Shown here in pieces: positions 1 through 7,698 of a stretch of 64,000 bases of DNA. The notes under the pieces were generated by a model, which was not told the DNA's origin, did no database searches, and saw nothing but the letters and a program-made list of their open reading frames with translations. The position numbers and the translations under genes are program-made. Source of the stretch: Novosphingobium capsulatum NBRC 12533 (GTDB lineage Bacteria > Pseudomonadota > Alphaproteobacteria > Sphingomonadales > Sphingomonadaceae); assembly GCF_001598375.1 (NCBI RefSeq), contig NZ_BCYV01000008.1:186001-250000 (forward strand). Reading direction: 5' to 3'. Each line of letters begins with the position of its first letter. The first letter of the stretch is position 1.

Positions 1-36
1 CGCTCGGGCGCCGCAAAACAGATCAGGATCATCGCA

Positions 37-1188
37 ATGAAATGGAATGCCGGGCTCATGGCCCTGGCCCTGGGTGCCTTTGGCATCGGGGTGACTGAAT
101 TTGCCCCGATGGGCCTCTTACCCGCCATCGCCACGGGCCTGGGCGTCTCGATCCCGGCCGCTGGCCTGCTGATCAGCGCCTACGCCATGGGCGTGGTAGT
201 GGGCGCGCCGATCATGACGCTGACCACCGGGCGCGTATCGCGCCGCACGCTGCTGGTCGGGCTGGCCGGGATCTTTACCCTGGGCAACCTGATGGCCGCG
301 CTGGCGAACAGCTATGACATGATGCTGCTGGCCCGGCTGGTAACCTCTTTCAACCACGGCGCCTTCTTCGGCGTGGGCTCGGTGGTGGCAGCCAGCCTGG
401 TGCCGCCACAGCGGCAGGCCGGGGCCGTGGCCACGATGTTCATGGGGCTGACTATCGCCAATGTCGTGGGTGTGCCGCTCGCCACCTGGGCCGGGGAGAA
501 CGTGGGCTGGCACACGCCGTTCTGGGCCATCGCCGCGCTGGGCGTACTGATGATGGCCGCGCTGCGCTTTACCCTTCCGCCTTTGCCGGCGGAGGGCGAT
601 ACCAACCCCATGGCCGAACTGCGCGTGCTGATGCGCGGCAAGGTGCTGGGTGCCCTGGCGCTGACCGTGGTGGGGTCGAGCGCGATGTTCACCGTGTTCA
701 CCTATATCAGCCCGATCCTGCGCGATGCCACGCATGCCTCGCTGGGGTTCATCACCGCCATGCTGGTCACTTATGGCGTAGGCCTGACGGTGGGAAACTG
801 GCTGGGCGGCAAGTTTGCCGATCGCTCGGTCGATCGCACGCTGATCGTCACGCTGGCGAGCCTTACCGCCGTGCTGATCGCCTTTGCCGCGTTGATGCCC
901 CATGCCGGCGCCGTGGCGGTCATCGTGTTCCTGTGGGGCGTGGCGAGCTTTGCCCTGGTGCCGCCGCTGCAAGTGCGGGTGATGAGTGCCGCCGCCGATG
1001 CGCCGCACCTTGCTTCATCGGTCAACATCGGTGCGTTCAACCTCGGCAATGCTCTCGGTGCCGCGCTGGGCGGCGGGGTAATCGCGTTGGGCTGGGGTTA
1101 TCCGGTAATCGCGCTGGCCGGCGCGGCCACCTCGGCGATGGGCCTCGTCGCAATCGTGCTCACCAGCCGCAAGGGCCAGGCTGCTTAA
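37..1188 (+). CDS. MFS transporter, DHA1 (AraJ/YdhP-like) family
   Basis: A 383-residue hydrophobic protein with about twelve membrane segments, the usual size of the drug:H+ antiporter-1 branch of the major facilitator superfamily. The first helix carries the family-typical GVTEFAPMGLLP stretch, and residues near 110-160 contain a small-residue helix with NVVGVPLATW, seen in AraJ/YdhP-like exporters. It probably exports small molecules by proton antiport in the inner membrane; the substrate cannot be read from sequence. An AGGA lies about eight bases before the ATG. The frame stays open to the left edge, so an upstream start cannot be fully excluded, but the ATG with its ribosome site is convincing. 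The gene ends tail-to-tail with the next one on a shared TTAA. Confidence 0.92.
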   Translation: MKWNAGLMALALGAFGIGVTEFAPMGLLPAIATGLGVSIPAAGLLISAYAMGVVVGAPIMTLTTGRVSRRTLLVGLAGIFTLGNLMAALANSYDMMLLARLVTSFNHGAFFGVGSVVAASLVPPQRQAGAVATMFMGLTIANVVGVPLATWAGENVGWHTPFWAIAALGVLMMAALRFTLPPLPAEGDTNPMAELRVLMRGKVLGALALTVVGSSAMFTVFTYISPILRDATHASLGFITAMLVTYGVGLTVGNWLGGKFADRSVDRTLIVTLASLTAVLIAFAALMPHAGAVAVIVFLWGVASFALVPPLQVRVMSAAADAPHLASSVNIGAFNLGNALGAALGGGVIALGWGYPVIALAGAATSAMGLVAIVLTSRKGQAA

Positions 1189-1895
1189 ACAGCAGTGCCC
1201 GCGTTGATCCGATCGATCAGCGCGGGCAGCTCAGCCAAGCGCGTGAGGGTGGCAAAGCGCTCTGCCCCATCTGGCACCGGCGCCTGTTCGTGAGACCAGG
1301 CGCCGTCTTGCGGCACATAGGCCGCCCAGGCCCCGGCGCCGAGCGCCGGCAGGATATCCGACCGCAGCGAATCCCCGGCCATGATCGCCTCAGCCGGCGC
1401 CACGCCATGGCGAGCGAACAGGCCAGTAAAGGTCTGCACCGTCTTGTCGCTGACGATTTCCACGCCCGAAAAGCATTCGCCCAGGCCCGAGGCGGCGAGC
1501 TTGGTTTCCTGGTGCAGCAGGTCTCCCTTGGTCACCAGCACCAGTTCCCCGCGCGCCTGCAAAGCCGGCAGGGTCTGCGCAATGCCATCGAGCAGTTCCA
1601 CCGGATGCTGCAACAAGGTTCGCCCCACTGCCAAGAGGTCGGCGATCATCGCCGGGGTGAGCGCGGCGCCGCACAGTTCCAGCGCGGTCTCGATCAGCGA
1701 CAGCGTAAAACCCTTGGCGCCATACCCATAGACCTTGAGATTGCGCGCCTCGCACGCTTCCAGTGCGCGCCGGGCCACGCCTGCTTCGGCAAAGGGTTCA
1801 AGCATGGCGGTAAAGGCTGCCTCGGCCCCGTTGAAGTGGCGCATGTTGTGCCACAGGGTATCATCGGCATCGAGGCAGATCAGGCGTATCGTCAT
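1185..1895 (-). CDS. HAD-superfamily hydrolase (phosphatase)
   Basis: A 236-residue cytoplasmic HAD hydrolase. Motif I is DADDT at residues 9-13 (nucleophile D9, acid D11), motif II is the Thr of LVTKGD, and motif IV is the GDS of MAGDSLRSD. The helical cap lies between motifs I and II, as in phosphoglycolate-phosphatase-like members. The substrate is unknown. The frame can be extended to 1931, but the extension is basic and unlike HAD N-termini, so the ATG at 1895 immediately before the first beta strand is preferred. It is convergent with the MFS gene, the two stop codons overlapping by four bases, so no terminator fits between them. Confidence 0.88.
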   Translation of the reverse strand: MTIRLICLDADDTLWHNMRHFNGAEAAFTAMLEPFAEAGVARRALEACEARNLKVYGYGAKGFTLSLIETALELCGAALTPAMIADLLAVGRTLLQHPVELLDGIAQTLPALQARGELVLVTKGDLLHQETKLAASGLGECFSGVEIVSDKTVQTFTGLFARHGVAPAEAIMAGDSLRSDILPALGAGAWAAYVPQDGAWSHEQAPVPDGAERFATLTRLAELPALIDRINAGTAV

Positions 1896-1943
1896 GGCAC
1901 CGCGATGGCACAAGTGCCCGTGCAGTGCCATGCCCGAGAGGCG

Positions 1944-3071
1944 TCAGGGCGCCAGAGTGCAGCGTCCGGCAACCCGCACCGGATTGCAGCGCGCCATCGC
2001 GCCGCCCGGCAAGGTTACCACGAAGCCCAGCCCCAGCGGATCGGGCGCACCGGGATAGTAATCGGTGCTGATCGCCTGGGCACCGCTGTCTTGCGCGGCG
2101 CGGGCCTTGGCCAGATCGTGGGCACGCGCCTCTTGCGTGTTGGCGTCGGTGCGGGTGCGCACGATCACGCCGGCCTTGACCAGCGCCTTGATCCGCGCGC
2201 CATCTACCAGCGGGTCTTGCACGATCTGGATCGCGCTTTCCGGCTGGCCATCGGGATACCAGCCAAACATGGCCCGCCCGCGCAGCGACGGATGCCCCAT
2301 GCGATAGGCGTCAGACACCGCGGGCCGCACATCGAACAGGATGAAGATGCGCCCGCGCGCCGCCGCCAGGGTGGGCCAGCCACGGCGATGCACCGCATCG
2401 ACCAGCGTGCTGGCACTGCCGCGCACTTCGTCAGGCGTGATCAGCCGCCGCCCCGGCAGGGCCTGGCGGATTTCCCCGTCCAACTGATCGAGCAACCCGG
2501 CATTGTCGAGTGGCGGCGGCTGGGTGGCCAGACGACTGTCGGCGCTATCGGCAGCGTTGATCGTGATCATGATCGGGAGGTGGCGCGGATGGGCGCGTGA
2601 CCAGCGATCGATCTCGCCCAGGCAGCTGACCAGCGTGGGACACACCGCATGGTAATCGATATCGGGAATGTGCAGCACCTTGAACCCCGGCTGCGCCATC
2701 GTCGCCGGGTCAAACCCCGGCCCCTTGCCCTGCTGATCTGCCGGCAGCAGCGCTTCCCCGGCCGGGTGGGCATAGCGCCCGCCGGCCGGATCGGCGAAGA
2801 TATCGATCTCCACCTGGCGCACCCCGGCATCGAGCTGCGCGGCAAGCGGCAGGTGATAGTAATCCAGCGCCTGCGCCAGCTTGGCATCACGGGCACGCAA
2901 CTGGGCCATGATCGGCGCCGGAATCTGTGCCTTGAAGCTGTTGTGCGAACCGACGACCTGAATGTCGTTCATCCGCATCGGCGCGCCAGCCGCCGCGGCA
3001 AGAGCCGGCGCCAGCAGGGCCAAAGCCCCGCCGAGCGCCAGCCTGGCGCCTGTTGCGAAAGACCGCCGCAT
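1944..3071 (-). CDS. Secreted PI-PLC-like phosphodiesterase (calcium-dependent type)
   Basis: A 375-residue protein with an N-terminal signal peptide (residues 1-29, Arg-rich start then Ala/Leu core) and a phosphatidylinositol-specific phospholipase C TIM-barrel domain. The catalytic His region reads GSHNSFK (H43) and is followed by VEIDIFADP, the acidic metal-binding strand of this family. Members cleave phosphodiester bonds in inositol phospholipids or related headgroups; the true substrate is not known here. The start codon overlaps the stop of the upstream TonB receptor (TGATG), so the two are almost certainly co-transcribed and translationally coupled. That suggests processing of the receptor ligand outside the cytoplasm. 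Confidence 0.82.
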   Translation of the reverse strand: MRRSFATGARLALGGALALLAPALAAAAGAPMRMNDIQVVGSHNSFKAQIPAPIMAQLRARDAKLAQALDYYHLPLAAQLDAGVRQVEIDIFADPAGGRYAHPAGEALLPADQQGKGPGFDPATMAQPGFKVLHIPDIDYHAVCPTLVSCLGEIDRWSRAHPRHLPIMITINAADSADSRLATQPPPLDNAGLLDQLDGEIRQALPGRRLITPDEVRGSASTLVDAVHRRGWPTLAAARGRIFILFDVRPAVSDAYRMGHPSLRGRAMFGWYPDGQPESAIQIVQDPLVDGARIKALVKAGVIVRTRTDANTQEARAHDLAKARAAQDSGAQAISTDYYPGAPDPLGLGFVVTLPGGAMARCNPVRVAGRCTLAP

Positions 3072-5731
3072 CAGAATTCCGCCCGCGCGCCGAACAGGAT
3101 CGTGCGGCCGTAATCGTTGATCTCACCAAAGCGGATGGTGCGGTCGTTGTAAGTATATTGGCGCGCCTTTGCGATGTTGATCGCTTCCAGGCTGAGCGTG
3201 ACATTGTCCGTCACGCGCACCGCGATCGAGCCGTCGAGCGAGCCGAACGCAGCAGTATAGACCGGCGCCTGCGTGGTGCTGCCGGTGTTTGACAGATAGC
3301 GATCGCGCCAGACATAGGACAGCCGCGTCGACAGCGGGCCTTTTTCATAGAAGCCCACCACGTTGAAGCTGTTCTTCGACAAGCCGATCAGCTCGTTGAC
3401 GATCGGGCGCGAGCCGGCGGTGTAGTTCGCCTCGACCGAGGTGCGGGTGTAAGAGGCCTGCAGCCCCAGGCCATCGAACGGCGCGGGCAGGAACGTGAAC
3501 ACCTGGTGATAAGCCGCTTCCAGGCCATAGACCTTGGCATTGCCGCCATTGACCTGGGTGCTCAACTGCACGGTGCCGCGGCCGGGAATGTCGATCGGCA
3601 CGTTCTGCTGGGTGATGTAGTTATCCATCGCCTTGTAGAACACCGCGCCCGTCAGCGACCCGGTCGGGTTGAAGTACCATTCCAGCGACCCGTCGAACTG
3701 CGTGGCCAGGAACGGCACCAGCGCCGGGTTGCCGCCGCTCGCCGTGGGCGCGTCGGTCGACACGGTGATGCGCGGCGCGCTGTCGGTCACGTTCGGGCGC
3801 GTCAACACGCGGCTGGCGCTGAGGCGGCCGATCAGGCTGCGCGAAAATTCTGCGCGCAGGTTGAAGCTGGGCAGAACGTTGTTGAACGTCTTGGGGAAGC
3901 TGACCGGCGTGGTCGTGCTGCCGCTGCGCAGGTTGCCGCTCGCCACCTGATCGGTGTGGACATAGCGCACGCCCAGATTGCCGGTGATCGCGACGCCGCC
4001 GATGGCAAAGGTGTAATCGGCGCGGGCATAGACGCTGGCGATCTTTTCGGTGGTGTGGAACGAGGCGGCAAGGTCGGCAGCCGTCAACGCCGAATTGCGC
4101 ACCGCCGGCGTGAAGAACGCGTTGAGATAGGCGCTGGTTACCGGCACCAGGAACTGGCGCGGGATATTGCCGCCCAACCCTTGCAGGTAATCGTCGAACG
4201 GCAGCTGCTGATAGGCGCCGCTGCCCAGGCTGGTGAGCGGGGTGCCGGCGGCCGGGTTGACCAGGAAATCGCGGCGCGAATAGTCGCGCTTGCGGAACTG
4301 GTATTCGCCGCCGGCTGCCAGCTTGGAGATGAAACCGCCCAGATCGCGTGCCACGTCGGCACGGCCATAGAAGTTCCAGTCCTTGCTGTTCTTGGGCGCA
4401 ATGTTGAACTGATAGAGCTGGTAATTCGCCGGATTGGTGGGATCGACCGTGGTGGTGAAAGTGGGCACGGCCTTGTAGCCGCCGGTGGCATCATAGGTCA
4501 GCGGGGCGAAGAACATCGCGCGGCTGCGCACGGTGCCCACGTCATAGCTGGGGTGATAGCTGTGGGCATAGGACCAGTTGGCCAGGCCCACCACATGCCA
4601 GCCATCGCTGTCCCACCTCTGGCGCAGGTTGGCGTTGAACAGGTCGTGGCGGTTGAGGCTATATTCGCGCGAGGCCATGAAGCGCACGTCGTTGATCGTG
4701 GCCTTAACCACCGTATCGCCATCCAGCACCACGCTGCTCGGCACCAGCACCGGCTTGTGCCCGGCGACGCTGCTATCGTCGGGATAGATATCCAGGCCAA
4801 ACTCGTCATAAGCCACGTCCAGCCGCGTCGCCATCAGGTTGAGCGTGGTCGTCGCCTCGGCACTGGGCCGCCATTGCAGCGAGAGCATGCCGGAAATGCG
4901 CTTGCGCTTTTCCGTTTCCACCGTGGGGCGCGTGCGCGTGGGCAGGTAATAGCCGCTGCCCAGGGTGGAGGCGAAGCGGTCCTTGTACCAGCCGAAGTTC
5001 AGGAAGCGGTCGTTGCGCACGTCCTTGGCCCAATACTGGGCCCCGGCGAGCACGCCGAACGTGTCGTCCTTGTTCACCCAGCTGGTGATCAGCGTGGCAT
5101 TGGGGCGCACGCGATCGGTTTTGCTGGTATAGGTACCGCGCAGGTTGAGCGTGGTCTTGGTGCCTACGTCGAACGGCTCAAACGTCTTGACGTTGATGTT
5201 GCCGCCCAGCGCGCCTTCCGTCATGTCGGCGGTGGGCGTCTTGACCACGTCGATGCGCGAGGTGAATTCGGCCGGCAGCATTTCAAAGCGGAACTGCCGC
5301 CCCGCCGCGCCACCGTTTTCGATCACTTCATTGACTGCCACCGGGCTGCCATTGAGCAGCGTGTTCTGGAACTGCGGCCCAAGCCCGCGCACGCTGACAT
5401 AAAGCCCTTCGCCGCGCGGCCGGGTGATCGCCACGCCAGTCACCAGCTGCAGCGCTTCGGCCACGTTCTGGGTAGGGAACTTGCCGATATCGGTCGATGC
5501 GATGGAATCGACCTGGAACGCCGCGGTGCGCTTGACCTGCGTGGCCGCGTTCAGGCTGCGGGCATAGGTGCCGGTGACGACGATTTCGCCGGCATCGGCC
5601 GCCGCATCCGCTGCGGCTGCGACAGGTGCGGGTGTCGTGGCCGGCGCGGCTTGCGCCATGGCTGGCAAAGCCAGGGCGAGGTTCGCCACAAGCGATGCCG
5701 ACGATACAAGTGCCAGTTTGGTGATGCGCAT
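3071..5731 (-). CDS. TonB-dependent outer-membrane receptor
   Basis: An 886-residue TBDR with a signal peptide ending near MAQA (residue 28), an Ala/Pro linker, a TonB-box-like GEIVVTG at 48-54, a plug domain (IGKFPTQNVAEALQ, then GLGPQFQ) and a large beta barrel ending in Phe, the Bam recognition signature. It imports a ligand across the outer membrane using TonB-ExbBD energy. No STN domain is present, so it does not itself signal to a FecR protein. The plug style is that of sphingomonad carbohydrate or phytate-type receptors rather than siderophore receptors, but the ligand is not deducible. It is the first gene of a two-gene operon with the PI-PLC-like enzyme. Confidence 0.93.
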   Translation of the reverse strand: MRITKLALVSSASLVANLALALPAMAQAAPATTPAPVAAAADAAADAGEIVVTGTYARSLNAATQVKRTAAFQVDSIASTDIGKFPTQNVAEALQLVTGVAITRPRGEGLYVSVRGLGPQFQNTLLNGSPVAVNEVIENGGAAGRQFRFEMLPAEFTSRIDVVKTPTADMTEGALGGNINVKTFEPFDVGTKTTLNLRGTYTSKTDRVRPNATLITSWVNKDDTFGVLAGAQYWAKDVRNDRFLNFGWYKDRFASTLGSGYYLPTRTRPTVETEKRKRISGMLSLQWRPSAEATTTLNLMATRLDVAYDEFGLDIYPDDSSVAGHKPVLVPSSVVLDGDTVVKATINDVRFMASREYSLNRHDLFNANLRQRWDSDGWHVVGLANWSYAHSYHPSYDVGTVRSRAMFFAPLTYDATGGYKAVPTFTTTVDPTNPANYQLYQFNIAPKNSKDWNFYGRADVARDLGGFISKLAAGGEYQFRKRDYSRRDFLVNPAAGTPLTSLGSGAYQQLPFDDYLQGLGGNIPRQFLVPVTSAYLNAFFTPAVRNSALTAADLAASFHTTEKIASVYARADYTFAIGGVAITGNLGVRYVHTDQVASGNLRSGSTTTPVSFPKTFNNVLPSFNLRAEFSRSLIGRLSASRVLTRPNVTDSAPRITVSTDAPTASGGNPALVPFLATQFDGSLEWYFNPTGSLTGAVFYKAMDNYITQQNVPIDIPGRGTVQLSTQVNGGNAKVYGLEAAYHQVFTFLPAPFDGLGLQASYTRTSVEANYTAGSRPIVNELIGLSKNSFNVVGFYEKGPLSTRLSYVWRDRYLSNTGSTTQAPVYTAAFGSLDGSIAVRVTDNVTLSLEAINIAKARQYTYNDRTIRFGEINDYGRTILFGARAEF

Positions 5732-5740
5732 TATGATTGC

Positions 5741-5767
5741 CCCGAAGAACGTTTATCGTTTCGGGGG
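5741..5767. promoter_or_regulatory. Dyad before the TBDR/PI-PLC operon with a LacI-operator-like core
   Basis: Perfect 7-bp arms CCCCGAA (5741-5747) and TTCGGGG (5761-5767) flank a 13-nt spacer containing AACGTTTATCG. That spacer differs by one base from the AACGTTTACCG core of the LacI-type operators at 59.7 kb. In the minus-strand transcript the GGGG of the proximal arm is the likely ribosome-binding site, nine bases before the start at 5731, so the dyad could act on DNA (operator) or on RNA (site occlusion). Confidence 0.4.
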
Positions 5768-5944
5768 CGGCCCTAGGCGGCAATCATGACGCTTCGCGGT
5801 AAGACCCGTGACGGATTGATGAATATCGCAAATATGTGCAACATCGCGTCTTCTAGGCTGATCTGGCCGGGCCAAGCGCCAGCGTTTTTTGCGGATATCG
5901 CCGGATCGGCGCTATCGTCGCGAAATATTTTGCCGCAAGCGGAA

Positions 5945-5972
5945 GGAAATGGCGCCGGCCGGTCTCTAGGCC
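5945..5972 (+). promoter_or_regulatory. Candidate FecI-type ECF promoter of the sigma gene
   Basis: GGAAAT (5945-5950) is followed after exactly 11 bases by GTCTCTAGGCC (5962-5972), 26 bases before the sigma-factor ATG. The same 11-mer, again 11 bases after a GATAAT, stands before the STN receptor at 7.7 kb. GGAAAT equals the -35 element of the E. coli fecA promoter. This would make the sigma gene autoregulated. Confidence 0.55.
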
Positions 5973-5998
5973 TGTGAAAGAGGGAAAACCCAAAGCCG

Positions 5999-6589
5999 AT
6001 GGAGGATGGGACGGGACCGGATCTGCGAGCGCAACTCGAGCGTCGCCGCGCCTTGGCGCGATGGGTGGCGCAAGAGATCATGCCGCACGAACCGCGCCTG
6101 CGGGCATGGTTCGTGAAGCGGCGGATTGCGCCCGATGTAGTGGATGAACTCATGCAGGACGCCTATTGCCGCATCGCCATGCTCGATACTGTCGACCATA
6201 TCGACTGCGGGCATGCCTATTTCTTTTCTATCTGCCGCAACCTGCTGGCCCGCCGGCTCAAGCGCCAGGTGATCGCCCCATTCGAGGCGATCAGCGAGAT
6301 TGAAAGCTATCGCGACACCGGAATGCCCACGCCCGAGGAGCAGGTCGCCACGCGCATGGCGTTCGAGCGGGTGCGCAGCCTGTTGGCGCAATTGCCCGAA
6401 CGCTGCCGCCGCATCGTCGAACTGCGCAAGTTCGAAGGCTGGTCGCAAAAGGAAATCGCCGCGCATATGGGGATGACCGAAAAGGCCGTCGAAAAGCAGG
6501 TGTGGGTGGGTGTGCGCGCCATCCGCGAAGGCTGGGACCGGCTTGAACGCGAGCCCGAAATGCTGCCCACCGGACGGAGGGCGTCATGA
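5999..6589 (+). CDS. ECF RNA polymerase sigma factor, FecI-like
   Basis: A 196-residue sigma-70 family protein with only regions 2 and 4, as in ECF sigma factors. Region 2 lies near residues 35-85 (DVVDELMQDAYCRIA, then YFFSICRNLLARR). Region 4 has the helix-turn-helix LPERCRRIVELRKFEGWSQ and KEIAAHMGMTEKAVEKQV around 125-175. The adjoining fecR-like gene overlaps it by the ATGA arrangement, and an STN-domain receptor follows, so this is a cell-surface signalling sigma that should activate the downstream receptor operon. The N-terminus (about 25 residues) is longer than in typical FecI; an AGAGGG lies 14-20 bases before the ATG, a poor but acceptable spacing. Confidence 0.92.
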   Translation: MEDGTGPDLRAQLERRRALARWVAQEIMPHEPRLRAWFVKRRIAPDVVDELMQDAYCRIAMLDTVDHIDCGHAYFFSICRNLLARRLKRQVIAPFEAISEIESYRDTGMPTPEEQVATRMAFERVRSLLAQLPERCRRIVELRKFEGWSQKEIAAHMGMTEKAVEKQVWVGVRAIREGWDRLEREPEMLPTGRRAS

Positions 6590-7593
6590 CCACAACCAGC
6601 CCCCTTACCCCCGCCGATCGTGATGCCGCTGCCACTTGGGTGGCGCGCATGGACGATGCTGCCGCTTGGAGCACCGCCGACGAAGCCGCACTGCAAGCCT
6701 GGCTGGCAGGCGATCCGCGCCGCCATGGCCTCCTGCTGCAGGTACAGGCCGCATGGGAACTGCCCGGCGTGGTCACCCCGCCGGCCGCGCCCGAAGCGGT
6801 CGATAGCGCGCCAGGTGATGACGCGATCGAGCCTGCCAACGATCGCGGCGCCTGGGCACGGCGTGGCGTGCTGGGCGGCCTGGTGGCAGCGGGTATCGCC
6901 GGCGCGGCCGCCACGCGCCTGGTGCTTGCCAATGGCGCCCAATACGTCACCCGCCTGGGCGAGATCCGCCGCGTTCCGCTCGACGATGGCTCGGTCATGA
7001 CGATCAATTCCGATACCGCGCTCAAGGTCAATCTGGGCCAGCACGCGCGCGAGGTGGAACTCGATCAGGGCGAAGCCTGGTTTGAGGTAGCCAAGGATGC
7101 CAAACGCCCGTTCGTCGTTGCCTCTGGCCCGGTGCGCGCCCAGGCGATCGGCACGGCCTTTTCGGTGCGCAAGCGCGAGGAAGGGGTGGAAATCCTGGTG
7201 ACCGAGGGCGTGGTCGAAACCTGGTCTGCCGCCGATGCCACCCAGCGCCTGCGCGTGGTGGCGGGCGAGCGTGCCATGGTCAACGCCCGCGCCCTGGTGC
7301 ATTACCAGGCGAGCGAAACCGCACCGGTCGACCGCGCGCTGGCCTGGCGCAACGGCATGATCGATCTCAACGGCACCACGCTGCGTGAGGCGGCTGACGA
7401 GTTCAACCGCTATAACCAGCGGCAGATCGTGATCGCCGATCCCGAAGTCGCGGCCGAGCAGTTCGACGGGCTGTTTCGCATCGGTGACCCAGACGGCTTT
7501 GCCCAGACACTCAAGGCGACGCTGGCCGTGAAAATCGATGTCAGCGATCCACGCACCATCCGTATCGAACGCGCAGCCGAAACAGGATTCTAG
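6586..7593 (+). CDS. FecR-type anti-sigma factor / transmembrane sensor
   Basis: A 335-residue protein in FecR domain order. The N-terminal cytoplasmic DUF4880-like segment (about 10-60, with Trp residues and the AWLAGDPRRHG signature) binds the sigma. A single weakly hydrophobic, Ala/Gly-rich membrane span lies around 93-113. The periplasmic FecR domain (about 125-230) has the motif GEAWFEVAKD, and a C-terminal DUF4974-like region (about 265-330) contacts the receptor STN domain. It starts inside the sigma gene (ATGA overlap), giving stoichiometric expression. It relays ligand occupancy of the downstream TBDR to the sigma factor. Confidence 0.93.
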   Translation: MTTTSPLTPADRDAAATWVARMDDAAAWSTADEAALQAWLAGDPRRHGLLLQVQAAWELPGVVTPPAAPEAVDSAPGDDAIEPANDRGAWARRGVLGGLVAAGIAGAAATRLVLANGAQYVTRLGEIRRVPLDDGSVMTINSDTALKVNLGQHAREVELDQGEAWFEVAKDAKRPFVVASGPVRAQAIGTAFSVRKREEGVEILVTEGVVETWSAADATQRLRVVAGERAMVNARALVHYQASETAPVDRALAWRNGMIDLNGTTLREAADEFNRYNQRQIVIADPEVAAEQFDGLFRIGDPDGFAQTLKATLAVKIDVSDPRTIRIERAAETGF

Positions 7594-7618
7594 AAATAAA
7601 TTTTCACAATCGAAGAAG

Positions 7619-7646
7619 GATAATCGCCAGAGCATGTCTCTAGGCC
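7619..7646 (+). promoter_or_regulatory. Candidate FecI-type ECF promoter of the STN receptor
   Basis: GATAAT (7619-7624), 11 bases, then GTCTCTAGGCC (7636-7646): the same 11-mer at the same spacing as before the sigma gene. It ends 52 bases before the receptor ATG. CTAG is a rare tetramer in such genomes, so the shared 11-mer is unlikely to be chance. Confidence 0.55.
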
Positions 7647-7650
7647 AACA

Positions 7651-7667
7651 CAGATCGAAACGATCTG
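7651..7667 (+). promoter_or_regulatory. Small perfect hairpin in the receptor leader
   Basis: CAGATCG (7651-7657), AAA, CGATCTG (7661-7667). If transcription starts just after the ECF -10 element, this 7-bp stem is at or near the 5' end of the receptor mRNA, 31 bases before the ATG. It may stabilise the transcript or be an operator; nothing else in this 105-base gap is recognisable. Confidence 0.35.
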
Positions 7668-7698
7668 ATGCGTAATGAAATCCTGATGGGAGGGATAT

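Noticed and set aside
3506..5776. Open frame of 756 codons on the strand opposite the first receptor
   Set aside because: Arg/His/Ala-rich composition without domains; an antisense shadow caused by high GC at third positions of the real gene.
5848..5858. Third copy of the ECF -10-like motif (GTCTTCTAGGC)
   Set aside because: One base longer, and no GGAAAT or GATAAT stands at the required distance.
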